Below are positions 11,641 to 22,364 of a stretch of DNA of 64,000 nucleotides, one piece after another. The notes under the pieces were generated by a model. That model made no database searches, had not been told where the DNA came from, and was given only the letters and a program-made list of their open reading frames with translations. This DNA is from Megaleporinus macrocephalus (taxonomy: Eukaryota; Chordata; Actinopteri; Characiformes; Anostomidae). The position numbers and the translations under genes were made by a program. Location of the stretch: contig CM038718.1 in the NCBI GenBank assembly GCA_021613375.1, forward strand, positions 43,444,166 through 43,508,165. Reading direction: 5' to 3'. Position 1 is the first letter of the stretch. The number at the start of each line of letters is the position of its first letter.

Positions 11641-12535
11641 ATGCCTAGAAAACCCACCCATAACCCATCCACATCCCACCCACAACCCACCCACAACCCA
11701 TCCACATCCCACCCACAACCCACCCACAACCCACCCACAACCCACCCACAACCCACCCACAACCCACCCACAACCCACCCACAACCCACCCACAACCCAT
11801 CCACATCCCACCCACAACCCTTCCACATCCCACCCACATCCCACCCACAACCCACCCACAACCCACCCACAACCCACCCACAACCCACCCACAACCCATC
11901 CACATCCCACCCACATCCCACCCACATCCCACCCACAACCCACCCACAACCCACCCACAACCCTTCCACATCCCACCCACAACCCACCCACAACCCTTCC
12001 ACATCCCACCCACAACCCATCCACATCCCACCCACAACCCTTCCACATCCCACCCACAACCCACCCACAACCCATCCACATCCCACCCACATCCCACCCA
12101 CAACCCACCCACAACCCACCCACAACCCTTCCACAACCCTTCCACATCCCACCCACAACCCATCCACATCCCACCCACATCCCACCCACAACCCACCCAC
12201 AACCCACCCACAACCCACCCACAACCCACCCACAACCCATCCACATCCCACCCACATCCCACCCACAACCCACCCACAACCCACCCACAACCCTTCCACA
12301 TCCCACCCACAACCCACCCACAACCCATCCACATCCCACCCACAACCCACCCACAACCCACCCACAACCCTTCCACATCCCACCCACAACCCATCCACAT
12401 CCCACCCACAACCCATCCACATCCCACCCACAACCCACCCACAACCCACCCACAACCCTTCCACATCCCACCCACAACCCATCCACATCCCACCCACAAC
12501 CCATCCACATCCCACCCACAACCCTTCCAAAACCG
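11641..12535 (+). repeat. Minisatellite of CCCACAACCCAC / CCATCCACATCC type
   Basis: Built from 6- and 12-bp units (CCCACA, ACCCATCC, CATCCCACCCAC, ACCCTTCC). Because unit lengths are multiples of 6, all three minus-strand frames and one plus frame stay open over about 900 bp. These frames encode only WVGCGW or HNPPTT repeats and are artefacts. Confidence 0.95.
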
Positions 12536-12559
12536 ACCTACAACCACCTTATAAGGCAG

Positions 12560-12837
12560 ACAAACATCTAGTAATTTGTCATTATGTCATTAAGATATTT
12601 GTAAAATGGAGCCGGGACCTTAGTGGAGCAAAACATTGCACATGGAAGTGAAATATGGCTCACACCCCCTCCCGGCCCAGCCCCGCCCACCAGCCACGCC
12701 TCCCGACCACCTTAGAAGAGGGCTTTTCAACCAGTTTCTAGATATTTGTACTCGTTTTCTAGATCTCTTTGTTTGAACAGTTTTGTAAACTCACCTGTTA
12801 ATGCCCTCACCTAGCATACCTTTACTGAGCACTCTCA
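12560..12837 (+). repeat. Flank unit 3 and short unique segment
   Basis: 12560-12690 repeats the 'catctagtaattt' and 'catggaagtgaaatatggct' text of the other flank units. The rest, to 12837, shows nothing recognisable. Confidence 0.6.
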
Positions 12838-13880
12838 CAGGTACACCTACACTGTCCACTGTACCAGCTCCACTGACCATACCGGACCTCCACTCACTGT
12901 CCACTGTACCAGCTCCACTGACCATACAGGACCTCCACTCACTGTCCACTGTACCAGCTCCACTGACCATACAGGACCTCCACTCACTGTCCACTGTACC
13001 AGCTCCACTGACCATACAGGACCTCCACTCACTGTCCACTGTATCAGCTCCACTGACCATACAGGAGATACACTCACTGTCCACTGTATCAGCTCCACTG
13101 ACCATACAGGACCTCCACTCACTGTCCACTGTATCAGCTCCACTGACCATACAGGACCTCCACTCACTGTCCACTGTATCAGCTCCACTGACCATACAGG
13201 ACCTACACTCACTGTCCACTGTATCAGCTCCACTGACCATACAGGACCTCCACTCACTGTCCACTGTATCAGCTCCACTGACCATACAGGACCTCCACTC
13301 ACTGTCCACTGTATCAGCTCCACTGACCATACAGGACCTCCACTCACTTTCCACTGTATTAGCTCCACTGACCATACAGGACCTCCACTCACTGTCCACT
13401 GTACCAGCTCCACTGACCATACAGGACCTACACTCACTGTCCACTGTATCAGCTCCACTGACCATACAGGACCTACACTTACTGTCCACTGTATCAGCTC
13501 CACTGACCATACAGGACCTCCACTCACTGTCCACTGTATCAGCTCCACTGACCATACAGGACCTCCACTCACTGTCCACTGTATCAGCTCCACTGACCAT
13601 ACAGGAGCTACACTTACTGTCCACTGTATCAGCTCCACTGACCATACAGGACCTCCACTCACTGTCCACTGTATCAGCTCCACTGACCATACAGGACCTA
13701 CACTTACTGTCCACTGTATCAGCTCCACTGACCATACAGGACCTACACTCACTGTCCACTGTATCAGCTCCACTGACCATACAGGACCTACACTCACTGT
13801 CCACTGTATCAGCTCTACTGACCATACAGGACCTCCACTCACTGTCCACTGTATCAGCTCTACTGACCATACAGGAGCTC
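12838..13880 (+). repeat. Minisatellite, 45-bp unit, about 23 copies
   Basis: Unit: 'cactcactgtccactgtatc' then 'agctccactgaccatacagg' then 'acctc'. The unit is highly uniform, with single-base variants (acctcc/acctac, gtatca/gtacca, ctcact/cttact). Its 45-bp length keeps frames open on both strands, producing spurious 330-390 codon frames. The array abuts a fold-back element end (13880 onward), and one copy of the same unit is present at the end of that element at 53567-53625, so the array is an expansion of the element's terminal segment. Confidence 0.95.
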
Positions 13881-14135
13881 CACTTTACAGACTGTAGTTC
13901 ATCTGATTCTCTGTATACTTTATTACTCTGTTCTTTAATGATCAGGACCCCCACAGGACCACCACAGAGCAGATACTATTAGGGAGGTGGATCATTCTCA
14001 GCACTGCAGTGACACTGACATGGTGGTGGTGTGTGTTGTGCCGGTGTGAGTGGATCAGGCACAACGGTAAGTGGGACTAATAACATTTTCAGTGAGTCTA
14101 CATACGAACACAGTGACCACTGAGGTTTTAATGCT
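13881..14135 (+). mobile_element. Fold-back element, one arm
   Basis: Matches one arm of the palindromic element seen at 50345-50925: 'cagactgtagttcatctgat', 'ctttaatgatcaggaccccc', 'cagatactattagggaggtg', 'gcagtgacactgacatggtg'. The second arm is missing here. Confidence 0.85.
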
Positions 14136-14594
14136 GCTCTTCTCAGAACAATAGACTGACCACCCCAGGGGTCCAGACCTCAGTGAATGTGTTTGGGGTT
14201 GTAGGGATCAGCTTCTAAGACTGAGTTTTGAGGCGTGTCTCCTAAAAGAAAAGAAAAGAGAAGAAAAGAAAGGAAGCTGTAATGAAGGTGGAGCGGTGCC
14301 TGTCCGAGTACTTTCCTGCCCGCAGTGGTCACAGCCTCCTTGCTAATGTAACCCACTTAGCTGGACTGGCTGGAAAAATGAGGTTGCAGGCACGCAGAGT
14401 CATTCCTCCAGTCCGCCAGCAGAGGGACTGAGTCTCTGGTGTCCCTGGAGGAACAAGTTGCTCTTTCACAGCTGAGCTGAGATTGAATATGACTTTTAAA
14501 GGGTCTGTGTGATGATGAAGGATGAAGAACACGTCTGCTGTTCTCCACCTCAGAGCTCGTAACCTCTGGAGATGTTCTTCATGCATGATTCAGC
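14136..14594. other. Low-copy non-coding DNA
   Basis: A short AAAAG-rich stretch (14243-14275), then ordinary sequence. The minus-strand open frames here (14329-14586) have no recognised domain. Confidence 0.3.
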
Positions 14595-14603
14595 AAAATG
14601 TAT

Positions 14604-14605
<2 letters not shown>

Positions 14606-14641
<36 letters not shown>

Positions 14642-14648
14642 ATATGTA
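14606..14648. repeat. (TA)n microsatellite
   Basis: Uninterrupted TA run followed by TGTGTATATG. Confidence 0.95.
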
Positions 14649-14674
14649 TCAGTTATTATAATTAAAGAACACTC

Positions 14675-16165
14675 TCAAAAAAATGGTTCTTTAAGGGTTC
14701 TTTAGAAGTACTTGCATGCCTAAACGCTTCTTAGCATGGTTCTTCAGTTTGTTGTGTTCATGTGGTTCTATATAGCATCAAAAAGGCTTGACATCATAGC
14801 ATTGTCAGAACTCAGAACTCAGAATCTTGTTTATATACATATACAACACATTCTCAGTCAATCTGAAGAACCATTTAAAGAGCATAAGAACCTACTTAGA
14901 ACCATTTTATGCTTAGGTTCTTTGCATTGTGAAATGGTTCTATATAGCATTAAAATGCTCTGTGGTGTGTTTAAATAGCAGAACCTTCTATTTTGCAATC
15001 CAGTTCTCCAACATAGAGAAGAACCGTTTATAGAGCCTAAGAACCTAAAGAACTAGTAGTGAGTTTTAGCTTTGCTCCCAAAAAGTTGGTTCTTTGAAGG
15101 TTCTTTGGTAAAAGCAGGGGTTCTATTAAGAACCATGTATAGAATCAAATGCATGCTTACATGTGCCTTCATATTAATAGAGAATGTGTTTATATGATTT
15201 TACTAGAACCTCTATATAGAGCCAAGAAGCGTTCTTCTGTCGGTACACAAGCATTTCACCATCCAAAGAACCATCTGAAACACATAAGCCCCTAAAGAGC
15301 TAGTAGCAGTAGCACATGAAACCTTTTCATGCTTAAATGGTTCTTTGCTTTGTGAAATGGTTCTATATGACATCAAACAAGGTTCAGCGATATGTAAGAA
15401 TTTTGCAAACGGTTCTCTGTCATAGAGAAGAACCTAAAAAGCAAGTAGTCGTACTACAATGGGTATTAGCTACACTTTTAAAAGATGGTTCTATAAGGGT
15501 TTTTTTAGTAAGACAATGGTTCTATATAAAGCCATGAGTGTGTAGAACCATATGAATGCTTAAATAGTTCTCTGCTTTGTGAAGTGGTTCTATGTGGCAT
15601 CAAAAAGGTTCTGCAATGTGCAAGAATAGCAGAATCTTCTATTTTGCAAACAGGTTCTCTGTCAAAGAGAAGAACCTAAAAAGCATCTAGAAGTACTACA
15701 ATGAGTATTAGCTACTCTCTTAAAAGATGGTTCTTCAAGGGTTTTTTAGTAAATATAATGGTTCTATATAGAGCCTTGCGTTCTGTGTAGAACCAGAATG
15801 CTTAAATGGTTCTTCATATTGATGTAGAATATGTGTATATGGTTCTACCTTAGCACCAAGAAGTGTTCTTTCATTGATATGCAAGTTCAACAATGGCAGA
15901 ACCCAGAACCGTTGTATATGGTTAAATCTAGAACCATTCCAGAACCATATAAACACGTTCTCCATGAATCTGAAGAACCATGCATATGATAAGCATGCAT
16001 ATGACTCTATCTAGAGTTGGTGACTCTACACAGAGCTATTGTCTTTATTAATAAAGGAAGTAGTTCTACTTAAAGAACCTTCTCTTTAAGATCGTATGCT
16101 GATGATTGGTTAATTGATTAATGTATTGATTGATTGGTTGATTAATTGATTACTCAGACAGATTT
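14675..16165. repeat. GGTTCT-rich dispersed repeat cluster
   Basis: Dense repetition of GGTTCT/AGAACC words in both orientations ('ggttctttaagggttcttta', 'atggttctatatagagcc', 'gtgtagaacc', 'agagaagaacc'). Units of about 200-430 bp are stacked and diverged. The same family recurs at 33735-34245, 35025-35650 and 38200-38310. The symmetry of the words suggests an inverted-repeat (MITE-type) origin. Confidence 0.8.
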
Positions 16166-16585
16166 TCTTTAGTAAATATAATGGTTCTATATAGAGTCAT
16201 GAGTTCTGTGTAGAACCAGAATGCCTAAATGGTTCTTCATATTGATGTAGAATATGTGTATACGGTTCTACCTTAGCACCAGGAAGTGTTCTTTCATTGA
16301 TATGCAAGTTCAACAATGGCAGAACCCAGAACCGTTGTATATGGTTAAATCTAGAACCATTCCAGAACCATATAAACACGTTCTCCATGAATCTGAAGAA
16401 CCATGAATATGATAAGCATGCATATGACTCTATCTAGAGCTTGTGGCTCTACACAGATCTATTGTCTTTGTTAAAAAAGGAAGTAGTTCTAAACCTTCTG
16501 TTTAAGAGTGTATGCTGATGATTGGTTAATTGATTCATGTATTGATTGATTGGTTGATTGATTGATTGATTGATTACTCAAACAG
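16166..16585. repeat. Second copy of a 423-bp direct duplication
   Basis: Starting at 16171 the sequence repeats 15748 onward almost base for base with a 423-bp offset, including 'aatggttctatatagagtca', 'gcaagttcaacaatggcaga' and the ATTGATTGATTG tract at the end (16090-16150 versus 16515-16580). Few differences, so the duplication is young. Confidence 0.9.
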
Positions 16586-16659
16586 AGCTCAGAATCCAAC
16601 ATCTGCTGAAATTTCAAATATTGAAATATTAAAACATTGATTGGAGCAAAAAGATAAAA

Positions 16660-17166
16660 GAGTTACGTTTGGCACGTGCGCTCGCGCGCGCGCCCCTGTG
16701 TCCCTAATACGCTTCCTCAAAGGCTTCAAAGCGGCTCCACCGTGTCACAATCGTGAAACTGAAGGTTAGTGTTGCTGCTGCGGGCGTTCTTTTAGTTTCC
16801 CACCCGTTTTCAGACACACCACGCCCCCCCTGCACCGTCATTGGCTCGCGTCGCCCCGCCCCCTGCGCTAAGATTGGCTTCTAGTTTATCAGTGAAATAA
16901 ACCGATCCTAGTTCATCGCCAGCCAATCGCAGCGCAGCGGGCGTGGCCAGCCTCCGAAAACGGGTGGGAAAGAAAAATAACAACGCGTGGTGCAGTCAGT
17001 TTGCGTGCGCAGGCAGGAGCGGAAACTTCAGCGCTCGCGCTCCGCACTTCAGCTCGCTGGACATGGCCGTGAAGCGGGGCGCGCGGCCGCTCCGCGCGGC
17101 AGCAAACGTCGGAGACGCGTGTGTTCGGACGTGCCGAGCCTGAGCGCGAGCCTGAGCGCGAGCGCG
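16660..17166 (+). promoter_or_regulatory. CpG-island promoter and 5' UTR of the IQSEC-like gene
   Basis: An abrupt rise in GC and CpG content begins near 16670 (CACGTG E-box at 16673-16678, then a CGCG run). CCAAT boxes lie at 16840-16844 and 16873-16877 (reverse, ATTGG) and 16923-16927 (forward). A GC box, CCCCGCCCC, lies at 16854-16862. No TATA box is evident, as is usual for CpG-island promoters. The start of transcription is probably after about 16930. A 26-codon upstream frame (ATG 17063, stop 17141-17143) ends 23 bases before the gene's start and could modulate translation if it is in the mRNA. Confidence 0.8.
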
Positions 17167-17447
17167 ATGGAGAGTCCGGGCGAGAACCCGAGCAGGGCTG
17201 CGGAGTATCTGACCGAGCTGAACCGGATCATAGAGACGCAGCAGGAGCAGTTGGCCAAGCAGCGGCTCCGGATAGAGGAGCTCGAGCAGCAAGTGGCCGA
17301 CCTGCACAGCGAGAACGCGAGCCTGCGAGACCAGTACGAGCGGCATCTGCTCACCTGCAGGCTGCAGCAGCACAGCAGCAGCAGCGGTGGCGGCGTCGGC
17401 GTCGTCAACGCGCTAGGATGCATCCAGGAGAACGCCGCGCACGAAAA
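17167..17447 (+). CDS. First coding exon of an IQSEC (BRAG) family Arf guanine-nucleotide exchange factor
   Basis: IQSEC proteins are Sec7-PH Arf GEFs, best known at excitatory synapses, with an N-terminal coiled coil, a calmodulin-binding IQ motif, Sec7, PH and often a PDZ-binding tail. This exon encodes 93 full codons plus two bases. It begins MESPGENPSRAAEYL, then TELNRIIETQQ (residues 16-26), RLRIEELEQQVADL (33-46) and SENASLRDQYERHLL (48-62), a heptad coiled coil followed by a Ser/Gly stretch (70-79). The pattern RAxEYLxELNxIIExQQ...RIEELE is what I remember of the IQSEC2 and IQSEC3 N-termini. ATG 17167 has G at -3 and +4. An in-frame ATG at 16987 would add 60 Arg-rich residues unlike the family, so I reject it. 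The exon ends at a consensus donor, AA|GTAAGAG (17448), in phase 2. IQ, Sec7 and PH exons are not visible. Which paralogue it is remains open; a non-IQSEC coiled-coil protein is the main alternative. Confidence 0.78.
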
Positions 17448-17511
17448 GTAAGAGCCGCGCCAAGCCGCGCGCCAGGCATGCCAATAACGCAGCCACTGCA
17501 CTCGGACCTGT
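17448..17511 (+). other. Splice donor and start of intron 1
   Basis: GTAAGAG at 17448-17454 is a near-ideal donor. GC-rich sequence continues to about 17470, then composition falls sharply into the AATGCA repeat. By this model the remaining window is intronic or contains downstream exons. Confidence 0.75.
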
Positions 17512-20500
17512 AATGCAATCACGGCAGCAATGCAATTATGTAGAGCAATTAAACCAGTAATGCAATTATACCCCTCAATCAGTTATGGCACTTGTGTCAA
17601 TGATGCAAACCTATTAATAATGCATGCAAACAAATTAAACCAACTGCACCAACTCTGCTATAACAGTAATGCAGTTATACCAGTAATGCAGTCAAACATA
17701 TGTTGCAACCATATTAGTAATGCAATTAAGTCAGTAAGCCAGTTATGGAAACAGTTGAGATACTTATATATCATAACAAAGCATAAATCACATCATATCA
17801 ATAACACAATTCTATCAATATTCATATTAATCCAACTGTATCAACGATGCAGTAATAGTAATGCAGTTATACCAGTAATGCAGTCAAGCATATATTGCAA
17901 CCATATTAGTAATGCAATTAATTCAGTCAGTCATTTAGCTATGCCATTAGTTGAGCTATGCCAGCAACAATGCATTTATATTAATACAACCACGTCAAGA
18001 ATGCAATACTATTAATGCAGTTATGCCAGTAATGCAGTCAAAACTAATATTAATAATGCAATTAAGTCAATCTGGTTATACAATCAGACTCCAAGAAAAC
18101 CACAATAAAAGCCTAAAGATCATAGGAATAATACAATTCTGTCAATAATGCATTCATATAACCCAACTGCATCAACAATGCAATGATATCAGTGCAGTAA
18201 TGCAGTTAAATAACTGTTACAACCATATCAATGATGCAATAATCAATGAAGTAATAATTTAGTTATGCCAATAGTTGAGACACTGACATCCATCAGCATT
18301 GTATTTAAATTAATTATTATTCAACCACATCAACGATGCAATAATAGTAATGCAGTTATGCCAGAAATGCAGTCAAAACAAATATTAATAATGCAATTAA
18401 GCCAGTAAACCAGTTATGACAACAGTTGAGACAAATATTATATGAATAACACAATTCTGTCAATTTTCATATTAATCCAACTGTATCAACGATGCAGTAA
18501 TAGTCATGCAGTTATACCAGTAATGCAGTCTAACATATATTGCAACCCTATTAATAATGCAATTAATTCAGTCAATCATTTAGTTATGCCAGTTGCTGAG
18601 ACACTGTCAATAATGCATTCATATTAATCCAGCTGCTCCAACTATGCAATAATATTAATGCAGTTATGCCAGTAATGCAGTCAAAACTAATATTAATGAT
18701 GCAATTAACAGTTGAGACACTAAACCATGATAAAAGCATATAGATGCAATACAATTTTGTCAATAATGCACTCATATTATTCAACTGCATCAACAATGCA
18801 ATGATATCAGTGCTATGCAATGATAACTGTTACAACCATATGAATGATGCAATAAAGTCAATAGTTTAGTTATGTCAATAGTTGAGACACTGACATCCAT
18901 CAACAATGAATTTATATTCATTCAACCACGTCAATGATGCAATACTATTAATGCAGTTATGCCAGAAGTGCAGTCAAAACTAATATTAATAATGCAATTA
19001 AGTCAATAATCTTTTTATGCCAACAGTCAAAACTCTTATAAACCAGAATAAATGCAAGAATATCATATCAATAATAGAATTATGTCAATATGCATGTTAA
19101 TCCAACTGTATCAGTGATGCAGTAATAGTAATGCAGTTATACCAGTAATGCAGGCAAACAAATTTTGCAACCCTATTAATAAAGCATTTAATTCAGTCAA
19201 TCATTTAGTTATGCTAAGGGTTAAGACACTGTCAATAATGCATTCATATTAATCCAACTATACCAGCTATGCAATAAAATTAATGCAGTTATGCCAGAAA
19301 TGCAGTCAAAACTAATATTAATGATGCAATTAACAGTTGAGACACTAAACCATGATAAAAGCATATAGATGCAATACAATTTTGTCAATAATGCACTCAT
19401 ATTATTCAACTGCATCAACAATGCAATGATATCAGTGCTATGCAATGATAATTGTTACAACCATATGAATGATGCAATAAAGTCAATAGTTTAGTTATGT
19501 CAATAGTTGAGACACTGACATCCATCAGCATTGAATTTATATTAATTCAACAGGGTCTAGAATGCTATATTATTAACGCAGTTATGCCAGAAGTGCAGTC
19601 AAAACAAATATTAATAATGCAATTAAGTCAATAATCTGTTTATGCCAACAGTCAAAACTCTTATAAACCAGAATAAACGCAAGAATATCATATCAATAAT
19701 AGAATTATGTCAATATGCATGTTAATCCAACTGTATCAATGATGCAGTAATAGTAATGCAGTTATACCAGTAATGCAGTCAAACAAATGTTGCAACCCTA
19801 TTAATAAAGCATTTACTTCTGTCAATCATTTAGTTATGCTAAGGGTTAAGACACTGTCAATAATGCATTCATATTAATCCAACTATACCAGCTATGCAAT
19901 AAAATTAATGCAGTTATGCCAGAAATGCAGTCAAAACTAATATTAATAATAATACAATCAAGTCATTAATCTGGTTAGACACTAAACCATAATAAAAGCA
20001 TAATGATGCAATACAATTCTGTCAATAATGCATTCATATTAATCCAGATGCACCAACGATGCAATAATATTAATGCAGTTGTGCCAGTCAAACTAATATT
20101 TATAATGCAATCAAGTCAATAATCTGGTTATACCAACAGTTGAGACTCCAATAAACCAACAATAAAAGCATAAATATCATATCAATAATACAATACTGTC
20201 AATATTCCTATTAATCCAACTGTATCAACATCGCAATAATATCAGTGCAGTAATGCAGTTGAATAACGGCAGTCAGTAATTTAGCTACACCAATAGCTGA
20301 GACATCCATCAACAATGCATTTATATTAATTCAACCACGTCAACGATGCAATACTATTAATGCACTCATGCCAATAATGCAACCATATAAATGTTGTAGC
20401 TAACTTTATAATCCAGTCATATTAATAATGCAGTTAATTCAACAATTTAGTTACACCAGGACTTCATTCAAGACAATTATGTTAATAACAAAAGCTTATT

Positions 20501-22130
20501 AATGATGCAATCAAATCAATACAGCAAGTCTGTCAATAACGTAAGCATATTAATCCAACCACATTACCAATGCAATTATTTTAATGCAGCTAATAATGCA
20601 ATCAGGTAAATAATCTGATTATGCCAGTTCTTTAAGACACTTATATCAGCAATAAAAATTTATTAAAAATGTAGTCATATCAGTATGCAGTTCTGTTAAT
20701 AATGTTAATGCAACTTCATCAACAATGCAATTGTATTAACGCAGTTATGCCAATAATGCAACAGTATAAATATCGCAAGTTAGTCTATGAAACAATCTTA
20801 TTATTGCAGTTAATAACGCAGGTACACGGATCATTCAATTATATATATATATATATATATATAGGCAGTCATGCCAATAATGCAGCTGTAATGCAGTAAT
20901 TCAACTGTTTTAATCCAGCAGTGCCCACAATGCATTATGCCAATAATGCTGTTATACAGATGTTGTAATTAAAATCATATTAATGCTATCATGTCAATAG
21001 TGCAGTATCAATAATACAGTTATTAGTAATGTAATCAAATTAGCCCATCAACCATACAACATCAGTGCATCTATGCCAGTGATAACGATATGCCAATAAT
21101 ATTGTAATTAAGCTATTAATGTAATATAATATCAGTCCTGATATAATAATATAATAATGCAGTCCTGTCAATAGTTCAGTTATTTATGCCCAGCTATATC
21201 AATAATAAAATCATATTAATCCAATCACATCAACAGTGCTATCATTATAATGCAGTTATGCTAATAATGCAACCAGGTCAATAGTCTAGTTACGCCATAA
21301 TTTCAATTAAGACACTAATATTGATAATAAAATTATATAAATAATGCAATTCAGTCAATAATACAATCCAACTACAATACCACAGTATTACAGTATTAAT
21401 GTATACATGCGCATAATGCAACTATATAAATCTATGATGCAATAAAATCAATAATGCAATTATACTGAGCATTCAGTATATTTCAGAATATATAATTCAG
21501 AATTATAGCACTTATGTCATTATTAAAGCATATTCATAATGCAATCATTCAGCATATCAACAGTGCTATCCTTATAATGCAGTAATGCTAATAATGCAAT
21601 GAGTTCAATAGTCTAGTTATGCCGTTATTTCAATTAAGACACTGATATTGATGATAAAAGTATATAAATAATGCAATTCAGTCAATAATACCATCATACA
21701 AACCCAACTACAATAGCACTGCAGTGTTAATGTATACATGCACATAATGCAATTATATAAATCTACAATGCAATCAAATTAATAAAGCAGATATACTGAG
21801 CATTCAATTCAAATGGACAGTGCAATCGTGCAGTTATAACCATAATTAACTGTAACTGTACATTAATAATGCAATCATAGCAACAATATTGATGCAGTGA
21901 TCAAATCCATAATGCAAATGTATCAATGATGCAGTTACGCATGTCCCACTATGTCAATCAGCTAGGTTTTAAAAGCGGTTGTGTTAATAATGGAATAATA
22001 TCACTAGTGCAATGATGACAACCATGCCATCATATTAATCCGGCCATGTTAATCAATATATAATATCGATATTAATATTAATATTCAGTGTCGCAGTCAT
22101 GCCAGTAATTCAGTTCATATTCATATGTCA
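17512..22130. repeat. AATGCA-rich satellite-like repeat with a 625-bp higher-order period
   Basis: About 4.6 kb built from 20-25 bp submonomers such as 'aatgcagttatgccagtaat' and 'tcaataatgcattcatatta'. Longer blocks recur: the start of one block is at 18602, 19227 and 19852 (exactly 625 apart twice), and another at 18477, 19102 and 19727 (again 625), with an older copy at 17832 (645 bp earlier). Towards 22.1 kb the order decays. It begins only 65 bp after the exon 1 donor. Open frames across it are chance products. A (TA)n run interrupts it at 20842-20864. Confidence 0.92.
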
Positions 22131-22364
22131 ACCTCCAACAATGCATCATCAATAGTGAGCTCTCAGTGCAGCGCAGTCCCACGGACTCCATTCAAGAGGC
22201 TTCTGATTTCACAGTCCTGCGTGTGCAGCCGCTCCTGGAGGAGGAGAGCAGGAGCCGGATGGTGTGGTTTATTACTGTTCTGATGCAGTGAAGTATTAAC
22301 ACACGTGAGGACTCACAGTGGACGGTGCGGTGGACGGGTTGAGCCTGCTTTGCAGTGTTACATT
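22131..22364. other. Short unique segment
   Basis: Moderately GC-rich, no recognised repeat or reading frame; it separates two repeat arrays. Confidence 0.35.

Noticed and set aside
11521..12651. 376-codon plus-strand and three ~300-codon minus-strand open frames
   Set aside because: They only translate the CCCACAACCCAC-type array; unit lengths that are multiples of 6 keep frames open. No domain, and all frames are equally open.
12791..13982. 330-393 codon open frames on both strands
   Set aside because: Product of a 45-bp (15-codon) minisatellite; both strands open with the same period.
16987..17166. Earlier in-frame start giving a 60-residue N-terminal extension
   Set aside because: Arg-rich translation of CpG-island 5' UTR, weaker context, and the family-like sequence starts at the 17167 Met.
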